A stretch of 64,000 bases of DNA, taken from the NCBI RefSeq assembly GCF_002362315.1, contig NZ_MTZV01000004.1, positions 1,302,001 to 1,366,000 on the forward strand, given 5' to 3'. This document shows positions 54,786 through 62,613 of the stretch, piece by piece. Made by a program: the position numbers and the translations under genes. This DNA comes from Paraburkholderia acidicola. Its GTDB lineage: Bacteria > Pseudomonadota > Gammaproteobacteria > Burkholderiales > Burkholderiaceae. Position 1 is the first letter of the stretch. Each line of letters begins with the position of its first letter. The notes under the pieces were generated by a model, which was not told where the DNA came from, searched no databases, and saw nothing but the letters and a program-made list of their open reading frames with translations.

Positions 54786-55217
54786 TCAGCCCAGATGCGT
54801 GTGCCGCGAGCGCGGCGCCGTCATCTGCATGTCGGTCAGCCCCTGAACGATTCCGCAATCTTCAACCGACTGCTCGACGCGGCATTGCTCGCGCAGCGTG
54901 GTCAGTTGCGTCTTCAACTGCTTCAGTTCGTCGATCCGCGCTTCGACATGCGCGATGTGCTCGTCGACCAGCGAATTGACCGCACCGCACTGGTCGGCCG
55001 GTGCATCGGTGAGCTGGAGTAGCGCGCGGATCTCGTCGTGGGTCATGTCGAGCGCACGGCAGTTGCGGATGAAACGCAAACGCTCGACGTGCTGGGCGGT
55101 GTAACTGCGGTAATTCGCCTCGGTCCGGTCGGCTTCGGGCAACAAGCCTTCCTTTTCGTAGAAACGGATGGTTTCCGTCGTGCAGTGAGCAATCTTCGCG
55201 AGTTCGCCGATCTTCAT
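54786..55217 (-). CDS. cadR: Cd(II)/Pb(II)-responsive MerR-family regulator
   Basis: A 143-residue MerR-type regulator with an N-terminal helix-turn-helix (IGELAKIAHCTTETIRFYEK), coiled-coil dimer helix and metal-site cysteines. The residues are Cys77 (ADQCGAV), Cys112 (REQCRVE) and Cys121 (EDCGIV), the CadR/PbrR pattern, followed by a C-terminal HTH (His) tail. The start at 55217 has the typical MKIGELA beginning. It is divergent from cadA, whose promoter has the 19-base spacing characteristic of MerR control, so it is the evident activator of cadA. Confidence 0.93.
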   Translation of the reverse strand: MKIGELAKIAHCTTETIRFYEKEGLLPEADRTEANYRSYTAQHVERLRFIRNCRALDMTHDEIRALLQLTDAPADQCGAVNSLVDEHIAHVEARIDELKQLKTQLTTLREQCRVEQSVEDCGIVQGLTDMQMTAPRSRHTHLG

Positions 55218-55249
55218 GGGGCCTCCGGATTGCAGGGCGAATGAAAGCC

Positions 55250-55280
55250 TTGACCTTGTAGTGGCTTCAAGGTGTTTACT
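55250..55280 (+). promoter_or_regulatory. CadR-controlled MerR-type promoter of cadA
   Basis: TTGACC (-35, 55250-55255) and TTTACT (-10, 55275-55280) are separated by 19 bases, two more than a normal sigma-70 promoter, as in mer/cad/pbr promoters. A dyad ACCTTG (55253-55258)...CAAGGT (55268-55273) lies in the spacer. MerR-family regulators bind such sites and twist the DNA when metal is present. Confidence 0.85.
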
Positions 55281-55311
55281 AGACCACAAATCCTCCACGG
55301 AAGCCACTATC

Positions 55312-57867
55312 ATGCGTCAAACCCACGCTGCACACCGCCAGGAAGCCGATGAAACGGGGCTTCGCGCTGGCCATGCCACGCCGCATGTGCGTGATCACGA
55401 TCATGTCGATGGGCACGAGCACGGCGGGCCGTGCGATCACAGCCACGCCCATGAACATGATCGCGACCATGCCGACGGGCACGAACACGGTACGTCGTGC
55501 GATCACGACCACGCGCGCGAACATGACCACGATCACGGCAGTGCCGGCGAACATGAGCATGGCGCGTCGTGCGACCACGCCCACGCCCGCGAACATGACC
55601 ACGACCACGGCAGTGCCGGCGAACATGCACACGGCGCATCGTGCGATCACAGTCACAACCCGAAACCGCACGCGCACAGCCATGCTCACGGCGCCGACTC
55701 CAGCACCGCCTGCTGCACCCCCGCACCCACCATTACCGCACCGCTCTCGCGCGCCGAAACAATCGGCGACCGCGTACGCACACCCATCCGCATCCTGCAG
55801 ATGGACTGCCCAACCGAAGAAGCCCTGATCCGCAAGCGCCTCGGCGGCATGTCGTCGGTGTATGGCATGGACTTCAACCTGATGCAACGCACGCTGACCG
55901 TCGAGCATGCCGCCGACGCGCTGGGCCCGATCGTCGCCGCACTGCGCTCGCTCGATTTCTCACCGGAACTGCCCGACGCCAGCGGCGCACCTGCTGCTCC
56001 GGTACCGGAGCAGCACAAGCCTTGGTGGCCGCTCGCCCTGGCCGGCGCGGCCGCAATCGGCTCGGAAGCGGCTGGCTGGCTCGGCGCGCCGTCGTGGCTC
56101 GCCGCGGCACTTGCGATTGCGGCGGTGGTCGGTTGCGGGCTCGGCACTTACAAGAAAGGCTGGCTCGCGATTCGTCACGGCAACCTGAACATCAACGCGC
56201 TAATGAGCATCGCCGTAACCGGCGCGCTGATTCTCGGCCAGTGGCCCGAAGCAGCGATGGTGATGGTGCTGTTCACGATCGCCGAGCTGATCGAAGCGAA
56301 GTCGCTCGACCGCGCGCGCAACGCGATCAAGGGTTTGATGCAGCTCACGCCCGAGCAGGCCACCGTGCAGCAGAACGACGGAACCTGGCTCGCGGTGCCG
56401 GTCGCTGGCGTCGCGCCGGACAGCATCGTGCGTGTGAAACCGGGCGAGCGGATTGCTCTCGACGGAACGATCGTTGCCGGGCGCTCCAGCGTAAATCAGG
56501 CACCGATCACTGGCGAAAGCCTGCCCGTCGACAAAGCCGAAGGCGACCTCGTGTTTGCAGGCACCGTCAACGAGTCAGGCTCATTCGACTATCGCGTGAC
56601 GGCTGCGGCCAACAACACGACACTCGCGCGCATCATCCACGCAGTCGAGGAAGCACAGGGCGCAAAGGCTCCAACCCAGCGCTTCGTCGACCAGTTCGCG
56701 CGCGTCTACACACCGATCGTCTTCGCGATCGCCGTCGCGGTCGCGGTGATTCCGCCGCTGCTGTTCGGCGGCGTGTGGCACGACTGGGTCTACAAGGCGC
56801 TCGTGATGCTGGTGATCGCGTGCCCGTGCGCACTGGTGATCTCGACGCCGGTGACGATCGTCAGCGGTCTCGCAGCGGCGGCGCGGCGCGGCATCCTGAT
56901 CAAGGGCGGCGCGTATCTGGAACTCGGCCGCAAGCTGAGCTGGCTCGCGCTCGACAAGACCGGCACGATCACGCACGGCAAGCCGGTGCAGACCGACTTC
57001 GAATCGTTTGCCGATGTCGACGGCACGTATTGCCGCCGTCTTGCGGCGAGCCTGGCTGGGCGCTCGGATCATCCGGTGTCGCTGGCAGTTGCGGCCGCCG
57101 CGGATGCGGATGGCCTCGCGCATCTGAGCGTCGACGATTTCACGGCGCTGCCGGGGCGTGGCGTGCGCGGCTCGATCGACGGAATCACGTATTCGCTCGG
57201 CAATCACCGCCTGGTCGAAGAACTCGAACGCTGCTCGCCGGCCCTCGAAGCGCGGCTCGATGCGCTCGAACGGCAAGGCAAGACAGTCGTGATGCTGATC
57301 GACGAAGCACGCGTACTCGAACTCTTCGCAGTCGCCGATACCGTGAAGGACAGCAGCCGCGCGGCAATCATGGGGCTGCACGAACTCGGCGTGCAGACCG
57401 CGATGCTGACCGGCGACAACCCCCACACCGCCGAAGCGATCGCACAGCAGGTCGGCATCGACGAAGCGCACGGCAACCAGTTGCCGCAAGACAAGCTCGA
57501 CGCGATCGGCCGGCTGGCGGCGAAGGGCTCGGTGGTCGGGATGGTCGGCGACGGCATCAACGATGCGCCCGCGCTCGCACGCGCTGACATCGGCTTCGCG
57601 ATGGGTGCGATGGGCACCGGCACCGCCATCGAAACCGCGGACGTCGCGCTGATGGACGACGACCTGCGCAAGATTCCGCTGTTTATCCGGTTATCGAAGG
57701 CAACGCATTCGGTGCTCGTGCAGAACATCGCGCTCGCACTCGGTGTGAAAGCCGTGTTTCTCGCGCTGACGGTGATGGGGCTCGGCACGATGTGGATGGC
57801 CGTATTCGCCGATGCAGGCGCGAGTCTGCTGGTTGTCGCGAACGGTTTGAGGCTGCTGCGTAAATAA
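55312..57867 (+). CDS. cadA: Heavy-metal-translocating P1B-type ATPase (Cd/Zn/Pb efflux) with His-rich N-terminus
   Basis: An 851-residue inner-membrane P-type ATPase that exports divalent metals using ATP. The first 130 residues form a His-rich region with four CDH units. A ferredoxin-like metal domain follows, but its motif is MDCPTEE instead of the GMDCxxC of a full CxxC site. The transmembrane part has the ion-site motif VIACPCALVIST. The phosphorylation site DKTGTITHGK, the SDHPVSLAV (HP) motif and GDGINDAPALA complete the set. The start at 55312 gives the His-rich region; earlier in-frame sense upstream is non-coding promoter. Divergent to cadR, clearly metal-induced. Confidence 0.94.
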   Translation: MRQTHAAHRQEADETGLRAGHATPHVRDHDHVDGHEHGGPCDHSHAHEHDRDHADGHEHGTSCDHDHAREHDHDHGSAGEHEHGASCDHAHAREHDHDHGSAGEHAHGASCDHSHNPKPHAHSHAHGADSSTACCTPAPTITAPLSRAETIGDRVRTPIRILQMDCPTEEALIRKRLGGMSSVYGMDFNLMQRTLTVEHAADALGPIVAALRSLDFSPELPDASGAPAAPVPEQHKPWWPLALAGAAAIGSEAAGWLGAPSWLAAALAIAAVVGCGLGTYKKGWLAIRHGNLNINALMSIAVTGALILGQWPEAAMVMVLFTIAELIEAKSLDRARNAIKGLMQLTPEQATVQQNDGTWLAVPVAGVAPDSIVRVKPGERIALDGTIVAGRSSVNQAPITGESLPVDKAEGDLVFAGTVNESGSFDYRVTAAANNTTLARIIHAVEEAQGAKAPTQRFVDQFARVYTPIVFAIAVAVAVIPPLLFGGVWHDWVYKALVMLVIACPCALVISTPVTIVSGLAAAARRGILIKGGAYLELGRKLSWLALDKTGTITHGKPVQTDFESFADVDGTYCRRLAASLAGRSDHPVSLAVAAAADADGLAHLSVDDFTALPGRGVRGSIDGITYSLGNHRLVEELERCSPALEARLDALERQGKTVVMLIDEARVLELFAVADTVKDSSRAAIMGLHELGVQTAMLTGDNPHTAEAIAQQVGIDEAHGNQLPQDKLDAIGRLAAKGSVVGMVGDGINDAPALARADIGFAMGAMGTGTAIETADVALMDDDLRKIPLFIRLSKATHSVLVQNIALALGVKAVFLALTVMGLGTMWMAVFADAGASLLVVANGLRLLRK
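55393..55695 (+). repeat. Tandem His/Asp-rich CDH repeats inside cadA
   Basis: Imperfect repeat units of 22-24 residues (about 66-72 bases), each containing HEHG or HAHG, a CDH triplet and EHD. The CDH triplets fall at residues 41, 63, 87 and 111. The last units are nearly identical at DNA level (GGCAGTGCCGGCGAACATG occurs twice), showing recent slippage or duplication. Likely a metal-binding region. Confidence 0.85.
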
Positions 57868-57918
57868 CACCCCGCTCGGGCGACGGCGTACTCGCCCACG
57901 CAACTGAGGAGCAACGAA

Positions 57919-58227
57919 ATGGGAATCTGGGAAAAAATGCTCGGCGGTCATCACGGCGGTCGAGGCAGCAGCCATGGACGCAGCCACGACGGCTGGGGCA
58001 GTCGCAACCATCACGATTCACGCGACGATGGCAGCCGCTATCGCAATCCGCCGGCAGCACCAGCCGCGAGCATTGCCTGCGCGGCCTGCGGCACGCTCGG
58101 CGCACCCGGGGCGCGTTTCTGCCAGCAATGCGGCGGCGCTTTGACACCGGCTGCGTGCGACGGCTGCGGAACGGCGCGACCAGTTGGTGCGAAGTTCTGT
58201 GCGCAATGTGGGAAAGCGGCCGCGTGA
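57919..58227 (+). CDS. Double zinc-ribbon protein with His/Gly-rich N-terminus
   Basis: A 102-residue protein. The N-terminal half is rich in His, Gly, Ser and Arg. The C-terminal half has two zinc ribbons: CAACGTLG then FCQQCGG, and CDGCGTARPVG then FCAQCGK. A strong ribosome site (GAGGAG) precedes the start. It lies 51 bases after cadA on the same strand and is probably co-transcribed, so a role in metal handling or stress is a fair inference. No precise function known. Confidence 0.7.
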   Translation: MGIWEKMLGGHHGGRGSSHGRSHDGWGSRNHHDSRDDGSRYRNPPAAPAASIACAACGTLGAPGARFCQQCGGALTPAACDGCGTARPVGAKFCAQCGKAAA

Positions 58228-58234
58228 AACGGAA

Positions 58235-58331
58235 GGGGCTTGCGCAGTACCGGTCCGCGTAAGCGGGGGGCTTGCTCAGTAGCGGCACACGTAAGCGAAG
58301 GAGCTTTCTCAGCACCGATCCGCGTCAATGC
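58235..58331 (+). repeat. Three imperfect 32-33-bp tandem repeats
   Basis: Units starting GGGGCTTG at 58235, GGGGCTTG at 58267 and GGAGCTTT at 58300 share CAGTA/CAGCA and (G)CGTAAGCG-like ends. They lie between the zinc-ribbon gene and the 3' end of the AraC gene, with the last unit running into the AraC stop. No function is evident. Confidence 0.55.
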
Positions 58332-59416
58332 GCAATAACGTGTTCGTCGTAGCTACTGAGCGCAGCCTTCAACGTCTCCGACGGACGAATACCGAAGAGC
58401 TTCCGGTAGTCGGTAGCGAACTGGCTCAGATGCCAGAAACCCCACGCGGCCGCAACGTCCTGAACTGAACACGGGCTGCGGCCCGCTTCGCCGAGTTCGC
58501 GGCGCGCGCCGTTCAGACGGATCGCGCGCAGATAGGCGGCCGGCGCCATGCCGAGCACGTCCTGAAAGCAGTATTGCAGCGTGCGCCGGCTCACATGCAG
58601 ACGCTCACACAGCTCCGGCACGTTGACCGGGCGCTCGCGGTTGGCGAGCACGTAGTCGCGCGCTTCGGAGACGATCCATTGCCGGCGCGGCCGGGACGGC
58701 ATCGCCACCGGTTCGGCGGGCCACGGCGCCACGTCGAATAGCGACGCCAGCACCGATGCCTGCAGGTTGTTGCGTGCGAATGCGGACAACGGTGCACGAG
58801 TGGGTGTCGCGCCATCGCCGGCATGGTCGGCGCCGTCAGTACCGTGCGCACCGTCATCGAGAATCTGCCGCAACGACGCACAGAGTCGCGCCTTGCGCAT
58901 GCTGTCGATCGGCACGACCTCCGTGCGTGGCACGTGATCGGCGAGACCGATCTGTTCGACATCCGCTGCGTAACGACGCAGCACCGTACCCTTCACGACG
59001 ACACCGAGAATTTCATAGCCGGCCGGCGTCAGCAATTCGAATTCGATACCGCCGGGACGAAACGCCAGCGCGTCGCCGAAGATCGGTTGCGCATCGATCC
59101 GGCCCGTGCCGTCAACCCGCACTGGAATGCCGAACCAGTACGCGTCCGCCTGCACTTCGCAGGTCTGCCGCAGCGAATGGCTCGTGGTCTCGCAGAAGAC
59201 CTGCATGTGATCGAGCCGCAGCTCGGTCAACGTGCCGACGAAGCGGCCCGCCGTGAGTTGATCGTAAGTCTGGCGCCAGCCGTGCAGGTTGCGCGCCTGC
59301 TCGTCGGCATCGTGCGCAACGCAGGTTTGCACGCTGAAACCGCGCGGCTGGCCCGGCGTCGCGGTGCGCGCGACGCGCTCAGCGGGCGCCGCCATGCGGG
59401 AGGAATTGCTCGTCAT
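58325..59416 (-). CDS. AraC-family regulator, EutR-like
   Basis: A 363-residue transcription activator with an N-terminal sensing half (GFSVQTCVAHDADEQARNLH and FGDALAFRPGGIEFELLTPA) and a C-terminal AraC DNA-binding domain. That domain has two helix-turn-helices: LCERLHVSRRTLQYCFQDVL and DVAAAWGFWHLSQFATDYRK, then LFGIRPSETLK. The start at 59416 is chosen; an in-frame extension to 59713 would overlap the divergent promoter region. It is divergent from acetaldehyde dehydrogenase and near eutBC, and resembles EutR, the ethanolamine-responsive regulator; the ligand is inferred from context. Confidence 0.88.
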   Translation of the reverse strand: MTSNSSRMAAPAERVARTATPGQPRGFSVQTCVAHDADEQARNLHGWRQTYDQLTAGRFVGTLTELRLDHMQVFCETTSHSLRQTCEVQADAYWFGIPVRVDGTGRIDAQPIFGDALAFRPGGIEFELLTPAGYEILGVVVKGTVLRRYAADVEQIGLADHVPRTEVVPIDSMRKARLCASLRQILDDGAHGTDGADHAGDGATPTRAPLSAFARNNLQASVLASLFDVAPWPAEPVAMPSRPRRQWIVSEARDYVLANRERPVNVPELCERLHVSRRTLQYCFQDVLGMAPAAYLRAIRLNGARRELGEAGRSPCSVQDVAAAWGFWHLSQFATDYRKLFGIRPSETLKAALSSYDEHVIAH

Positions 59417-59556
59417 ACGGGATCGGCCAGAAAACGGTGAGTCCGGTGGAGCACGTCGCGCGCGCTGGAACAAAACACAGAAAGGACACAAACCCAACGC
59501 AAGTCCCATGCCGATCGGATCACCGCACCGCAAACCCGCGCGGCGCCAACCCGCCC
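59417..59556. other. AraC gene upstream region
   Basis: Part of the 375-base divergent spacer between the AraC gene and the aldehyde dehydrogenase. I see no gene. It should hold the AraC promoter; a clear sigma-70 match was not found. Confidence 0.35.
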
Positions 59557-59626
59557 TGTTCAAATCCTGAACAGCTTCGCACGCCCTGTGCAGAAACGGC
59601 GCGCCCGCGCTGAACAATATTGAACA
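59557..59626 (+). promoter_or_regulatory. Probable upstream activator sites (TGTTCA/TGAACA) for sigma-54 enhancer-binding protein
   Basis: TGTTCAAATCCTGAACA (59557-59573) is a perfect palindrome of TGTTCA and TGAACA around 5 bases. TGAACA is repeated twice more as a direct repeat (TGAACAATATTGAACA, 59611-59626). These lie about 65-150 bases upstream of the candidate -24/-12 promoter, the right distance for an enhancer-binding protein. Binding protein not identified. Confidence 0.5.
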
Positions 59627-59690
59627 CATCGGCAACCGATGCCTCACCGCTGTGCCCGCTGCACCGTGACGTGTCATCGGCGCTGCGGAT

Positions 59691-59705
59691 TGGCACGCTT
59701 CTGGC
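59691..59705 (+). promoter_or_regulatory. Candidate sigma-54 (-24/-12) promoter of acetaldehyde dehydrogenase
   Basis: TGGCAC (59691-59696), five bases, then TGGC (59702-59705). The essential GG and GC are separated by exactly 10 bases; the second element differs from TTGC in one base. Transcription start would be near 59717, about 75 bases before the gene. Acetaldehyde dehydrogenases of this type (AcoD of Ralstonia eutropha) are known to use sigma-54. Confidence 0.6.
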
Positions 59706-59791
59706 GTATGCATCAGACGGCCTGCGGAGCGTCAGCATCGCGCCGACAACCGATCATTCGACACCATTCGACACATGTGAGGAGCACACAG

Positions 59792-61312
59792 ATGAATCAC
59801 GCGGAGATGCAATTCCTGACCACTGAATTCCCGTACAAAAAGCAGTATGCGAATTTCATCGGCGGCGAATGGGTGAAGCCGGTAAGCGGCGAATACTTCG
59901 ACAACGTGTCGCCGATTACCGGCGAGCCGTTCACCTCGATTCCGCGTTCGCGCGAAGCCGACATCGAACTGGCGCTCGACGCTGCACATCGCGCGAAAAC
60001 CGCATGGGGCAAGACCCCGGCCGCGGAGCGCGCGAATATCCTGAACCGCATCGCCGACCGGATGGAAGCGAACCTGCAACGTCTCGCGGTCGCCGAAACC
60101 ATCGACAACGGCAAGCCACTACGCGAAACGATGGCCGCCGACATCCCGCTCGCCATCGATCACTTCCGCTATTTCGCCGGCTGCATACGCGCCCAGGAAG
60201 GTTCGATCTCCGAGATCGACGACGACACGGTCGCGTATCACTTTCACGAGCCGCTCGGCGTGGTGGGCCAGATCATTCCGTGGAATTTCCCGATCCTGAT
60301 GGCGACGTGGAAGCTCGCACCCGCGCTCGCGGCCGGCAACTGCGTCGTGCTGAAACCGGCCGAGCAAACGCCCGCCTCGATCCTCGTGCTGCTCGAACTG
60401 ATTCACGATCTACTGCCGGCTGGCGTGGTGAACGTCGTGAACGGCTTCGGCCTCGAAGCCGGCAAGCCGCTTGCATCGAACAAGCGCATCGCGAAGATCG
60501 CGTTCACCGGTGAGACGACAACTGGCCGCCTGATCATGCAGTACGCGAGCCAGAACATCATCCCCGTCACGCTCGAACTGGGCGGCAAGAGCCCGAACAT
60601 TTTTTTCGCCGACGTGATGGATGCCGACGACAGCTACTTCGACAAGGCGCTCGAAGGCTTCGCGATGTTCGCGTTGAATCAGGGGGAAGTGTGCACGTGC
60701 CCGTCGCGTGTATTGATCGAGGAGAAGATCTACGACCGGTTCATCGAACGCGCCATCAAGCGTGTGGGCGCAATCAAGCAGGGCCATCCGCTCGACACGT
60801 CGACGATGATCGGTGCACAGGCATCGCAGGAACAGCTCGAAAAGATTCTGTCGTATGTGGATCTCGGCAAGCAGGAAGGCGCGCAATGCCTGATCGGCGG
60901 CGAGCGCAACACGCTGACCGGTGAATTGAGCAAGGGCTACTACGTGAAGCCGACCGTGTTCCGCGGACACAACAAGATGCGCATCTTCCAGGAAGAGATC
61001 TTCGGGCCGGTGGTATCGGTGACGACCTTCAAGAATGAAGACGAAGCGCTCGAGATCGCTAACGACACGCTCTACGGCCTCGGCGCCGGTGTCTGGACAC
61101 GCGATGGCACACGCGCCTATCGCTTCGGTCGGCAGATCCAGGCAGGCCGCGTGTGGACCAATTGCTATCACGCGTACCCGGCGCATGCGGCGTTCGGTGG
61201 CTACAAGCAATCGGGGATCGGCCGCGAGAATCACAAGATGATGCTCGACCACTATCAGCAGACGAAGAACCTGCTCGTCAGCTATGGTCAGAAACCGCTG
61301 GGCTTCTTCTGA
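59792..61312 (+). CDS. exaC: NAD+-dependent acetaldehyde dehydrogenase (ExaC/AcoD type)
   Basis: A 506-residue aldehyde dehydrogenase that oxidises acetaldehyde to acetate. The N-terminus (YANFIGGEWVKPVSGEYFDN) matches this subgroup. It has the catalytic Glu region LELGGKSPNIFFADVM, the catalytic Cys in NQGEVCTCPSRVLI, and IFQEEIFGPVVSV. The length of 506 fits the AcoD/ExaC group. The ATG at 59792 has GGAG 8 bases upstream. It lies between the EutR-like regulator and DUF779, and near eutBC on the opposite strand, so it probably removes the acetaldehyde released from ethanolamine. Expression is likely sigma-54-dependent. Confidence 0.93.
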   Translation: MNHAEMQFLTTEFPYKKQYANFIGGEWVKPVSGEYFDNVSPITGEPFTSIPRSREADIELALDAAHRAKTAWGKTPAAERANILNRIADRMEANLQRLAVAETIDNGKPLRETMAADIPLAIDHFRYFAGCIRAQEGSISEIDDDTVAYHFHEPLGVVGQIIPWNFPILMATWKLAPALAAGNCVVLKPAEQTPASILVLLELIHDLLPAGVVNVVNGFGLEAGKPLASNKRIAKIAFTGETTTGRLIMQYASQNIIPVTLELGGKSPNIFFADVMDADDSYFDKALEGFAMFALNQGEVCTCPSRVLIEEKIYDRFIERAIKRVGAIKQGHPLDTSTMIGAQASQEQLEKILSYVDLGKQEGAQCLIGGERNTLTGELSKGYYVKPTVFRGHNKMRIFQEEIFGPVVSVTTFKNEDEALEIANDTLYGLGAGVWTRDGTRAYRFGRQIQAGRVWTNCYHAYPAHAAFGGYKQSGIGRENHKMMLDHYQQTKNLLVSYGQKPLGFF

Positions 61313-61351
61313 GCCTGAGGTTTTTGCTTCCCTTGTTCCAGTTGTTCCTGC

Positions 61352-61386
61352 CGGGCGGGTCGCAGTACGCGGCTCGCCCGCTTTTT
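61352..61386 (+). terminator. Rho-independent terminator/attenuator between exaC and DUF779
   Basis: CGGGCGGGTC pairs with GGCTCGCCCG (two wobbles) around GCAGTACGC and runs into CTTTTT. It lies 40 bases after exaC and just before the DUF779 ribosome site, so it may attenuate read-through to DUF779. Confidence 0.75.
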
Positions 61387-61403
61387 AAGCGAGGCATGCT
61401 CAT

Positions 61404-61793
61404 ATGACAGAACCCAATGTAGCGCGCGTTATCGCGACGCCTGCGGCAGTGGCGTTGATCCAGCAGCTCGCGGCACAACATGGGCCAATGATCTTTCATC
61501 AATCGGGGGGATGCTGCGATGGCAGTGCGCCGATGTGTTTCCCGGCCGGCGAATTCATGGTGGGTGGCTCGGACGTGCGGCTCGGCACGATCGCGGGCGT
61601 GCCGTTCTATATGAGCGAATCGCAGTTCGAATACTGGCAGCACACGCAACTCATCATCGATGCTGTGCCGGGCAACGGCGGCATGTTTTCGCTTGAACGG
61701 CCGACAGGGTTGCGTTTTCTGACGCGGTCACGGCTTTTCGAGGATGCCGAGAATGTGTGGCTGGATGCGCATCCGGTGGAGCGGGCGGGGTGA
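61404..61793 (+). CDS. DUF779 protein
   Basis: A 129-residue DUF779 protein. The conserved core is IFHQSGGCCDGSAPMCFPAG with adjacent cysteines (CC) and a further Cys, and VPFYMSESQFEYWQHTQLII. The C-terminus is FLTRSRLFEDAENVWL. The family is often found beside acetaldehyde dehydrogenase genes, as here. The conserved Cys and His suggest a metal or redox site; function unknown. The preceding hairpin may reduce its expression relative to exaC. Confidence 0.87.
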   Translation: MTEPNVARVIATPAAVALIQQLAAQHGPMIFHQSGGCCDGSAPMCFPAGEFMVGGSDVRLGTIAGVPFYMSESQFEYWQHTQLIIDAVPGNGGMFSLERPTGLRFLTRSRLFEDAENVWLDAHPVERAG

Positions 61794-61824
61794 ACCTGCG
61801 TGTTTGTCTGTACCGCGTCGGTCG

Positions 61825-62613
61825 TTATTCCACCGTCAGCGGCACACTAGCGACAGGCGCCTCTAGCAACGCATCGCTATCGTCCTTCAGCCCCACGCCC
61901 GTCAGCCCCAACCTTCGCGCATGCGTCAGCAGATAGTGCAGCTTGTGCGCCGCCGCGTCGTAACCAAGCCCTTCCGGCCGCACATTCGAAATGCAGTTAC
62001 GCTGCGCGTCGCTACACCCGACCTTCGGCGCATACGTCAGATAAACGCCGAGACTATCCGGCGAACTGAGCCCCGGACGCTCGCCGATCAACATCACGAC
62101 GAGCTTCGTTCCAAGCAGCTCGCCAATCTCGTCACCGAGCGCGACACGCGCCTGCCGTGCCACCACCACCGGTCCGATCTGCCAGTCCGCCAGCCGCGGG
62201 CACACCGCCTGCAGCAGCGGTATCGCCTGTTTCGATGCGGCAAAAGCCGATAGCCCGTCGCCGATCACGAACACGACGTCGGGCGGCTCGATATCGACGC
62301 GCGACAGCACCTCGCGACTATCGTCCGACAGCCGCCGCCCGAGGTCCGGCCGCCGCAGATAGTGCTCGCGATCCGGTGCTGCGCTATGTACATCGAGCGT
62401 CGTATAGCCGTTCGCGTACAACTGCGCATGCAGCGCGTCGGCATCGAGCGGCTGATGCACGGCGTCGCGCGCCTGCGCGTGCGAGAGATTGAACGCCAGC
62501 AACGGTGCAGTCGGCAGGCTGTTGCCGGCGCGGCCCAACGCGATCCGCGCGTCGGTGAATTGACGCAACGTGTGCCATGGGTTCTTTTCGATTGAATCGT
62601 TTGTGGCGTTCAT
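61825..62613 (-). CDS. eutC: Ethanolamine ammonia-lyase small subunit
   Basis: EutC pairs with EutB to form the adenosylcobalamin-dependent enzyme that converts ethanolamine to acetaldehyde and ammonia. The 262-residue protein has the characteristic RIALGRAGNSLPTAPLLAF near the N-terminus, VFVIGDGLSAFAASKQA, VVMLIGERPGLSSPDSLGVY and CISNVRPEGLGYDAA. The start ATG at 62613 overlaps the eutB stop as ATGA, so translation is coupled, ensuring equal subunits. The longer frame to 62718 lies inside eutB and is rejected. Confidence 0.95.
   Translation of the reverse strand: MNATNDSIEKNPWHTLRQFTDARIALGRAGNSLPTAPLLAFNLSHAQARDAVHQPLDADALHAQLYANGYTTLDVHSAAPDREHYLRRPDLGRRLSDDSREVLSRVDIEPPDVVFVIGDGLSAFAASKQAIPLLQAVCPRLADWQIGPVVVARQARVALGDEIGELLGTKLVVMLIGERPGLSSPDSLGVYLTYAPKVGCSDAQRNCISNVRPEGLGYDAAAHKLHYLLTHARRLGLTGVGLKDDSDALLEAPVASVPLTVE

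Noticed and set aside
55393..55695. CRISPR-like array
   Set aside because: The regular repeats are in frame within cadA and encode His/CDH units; there are no distinct spacers.
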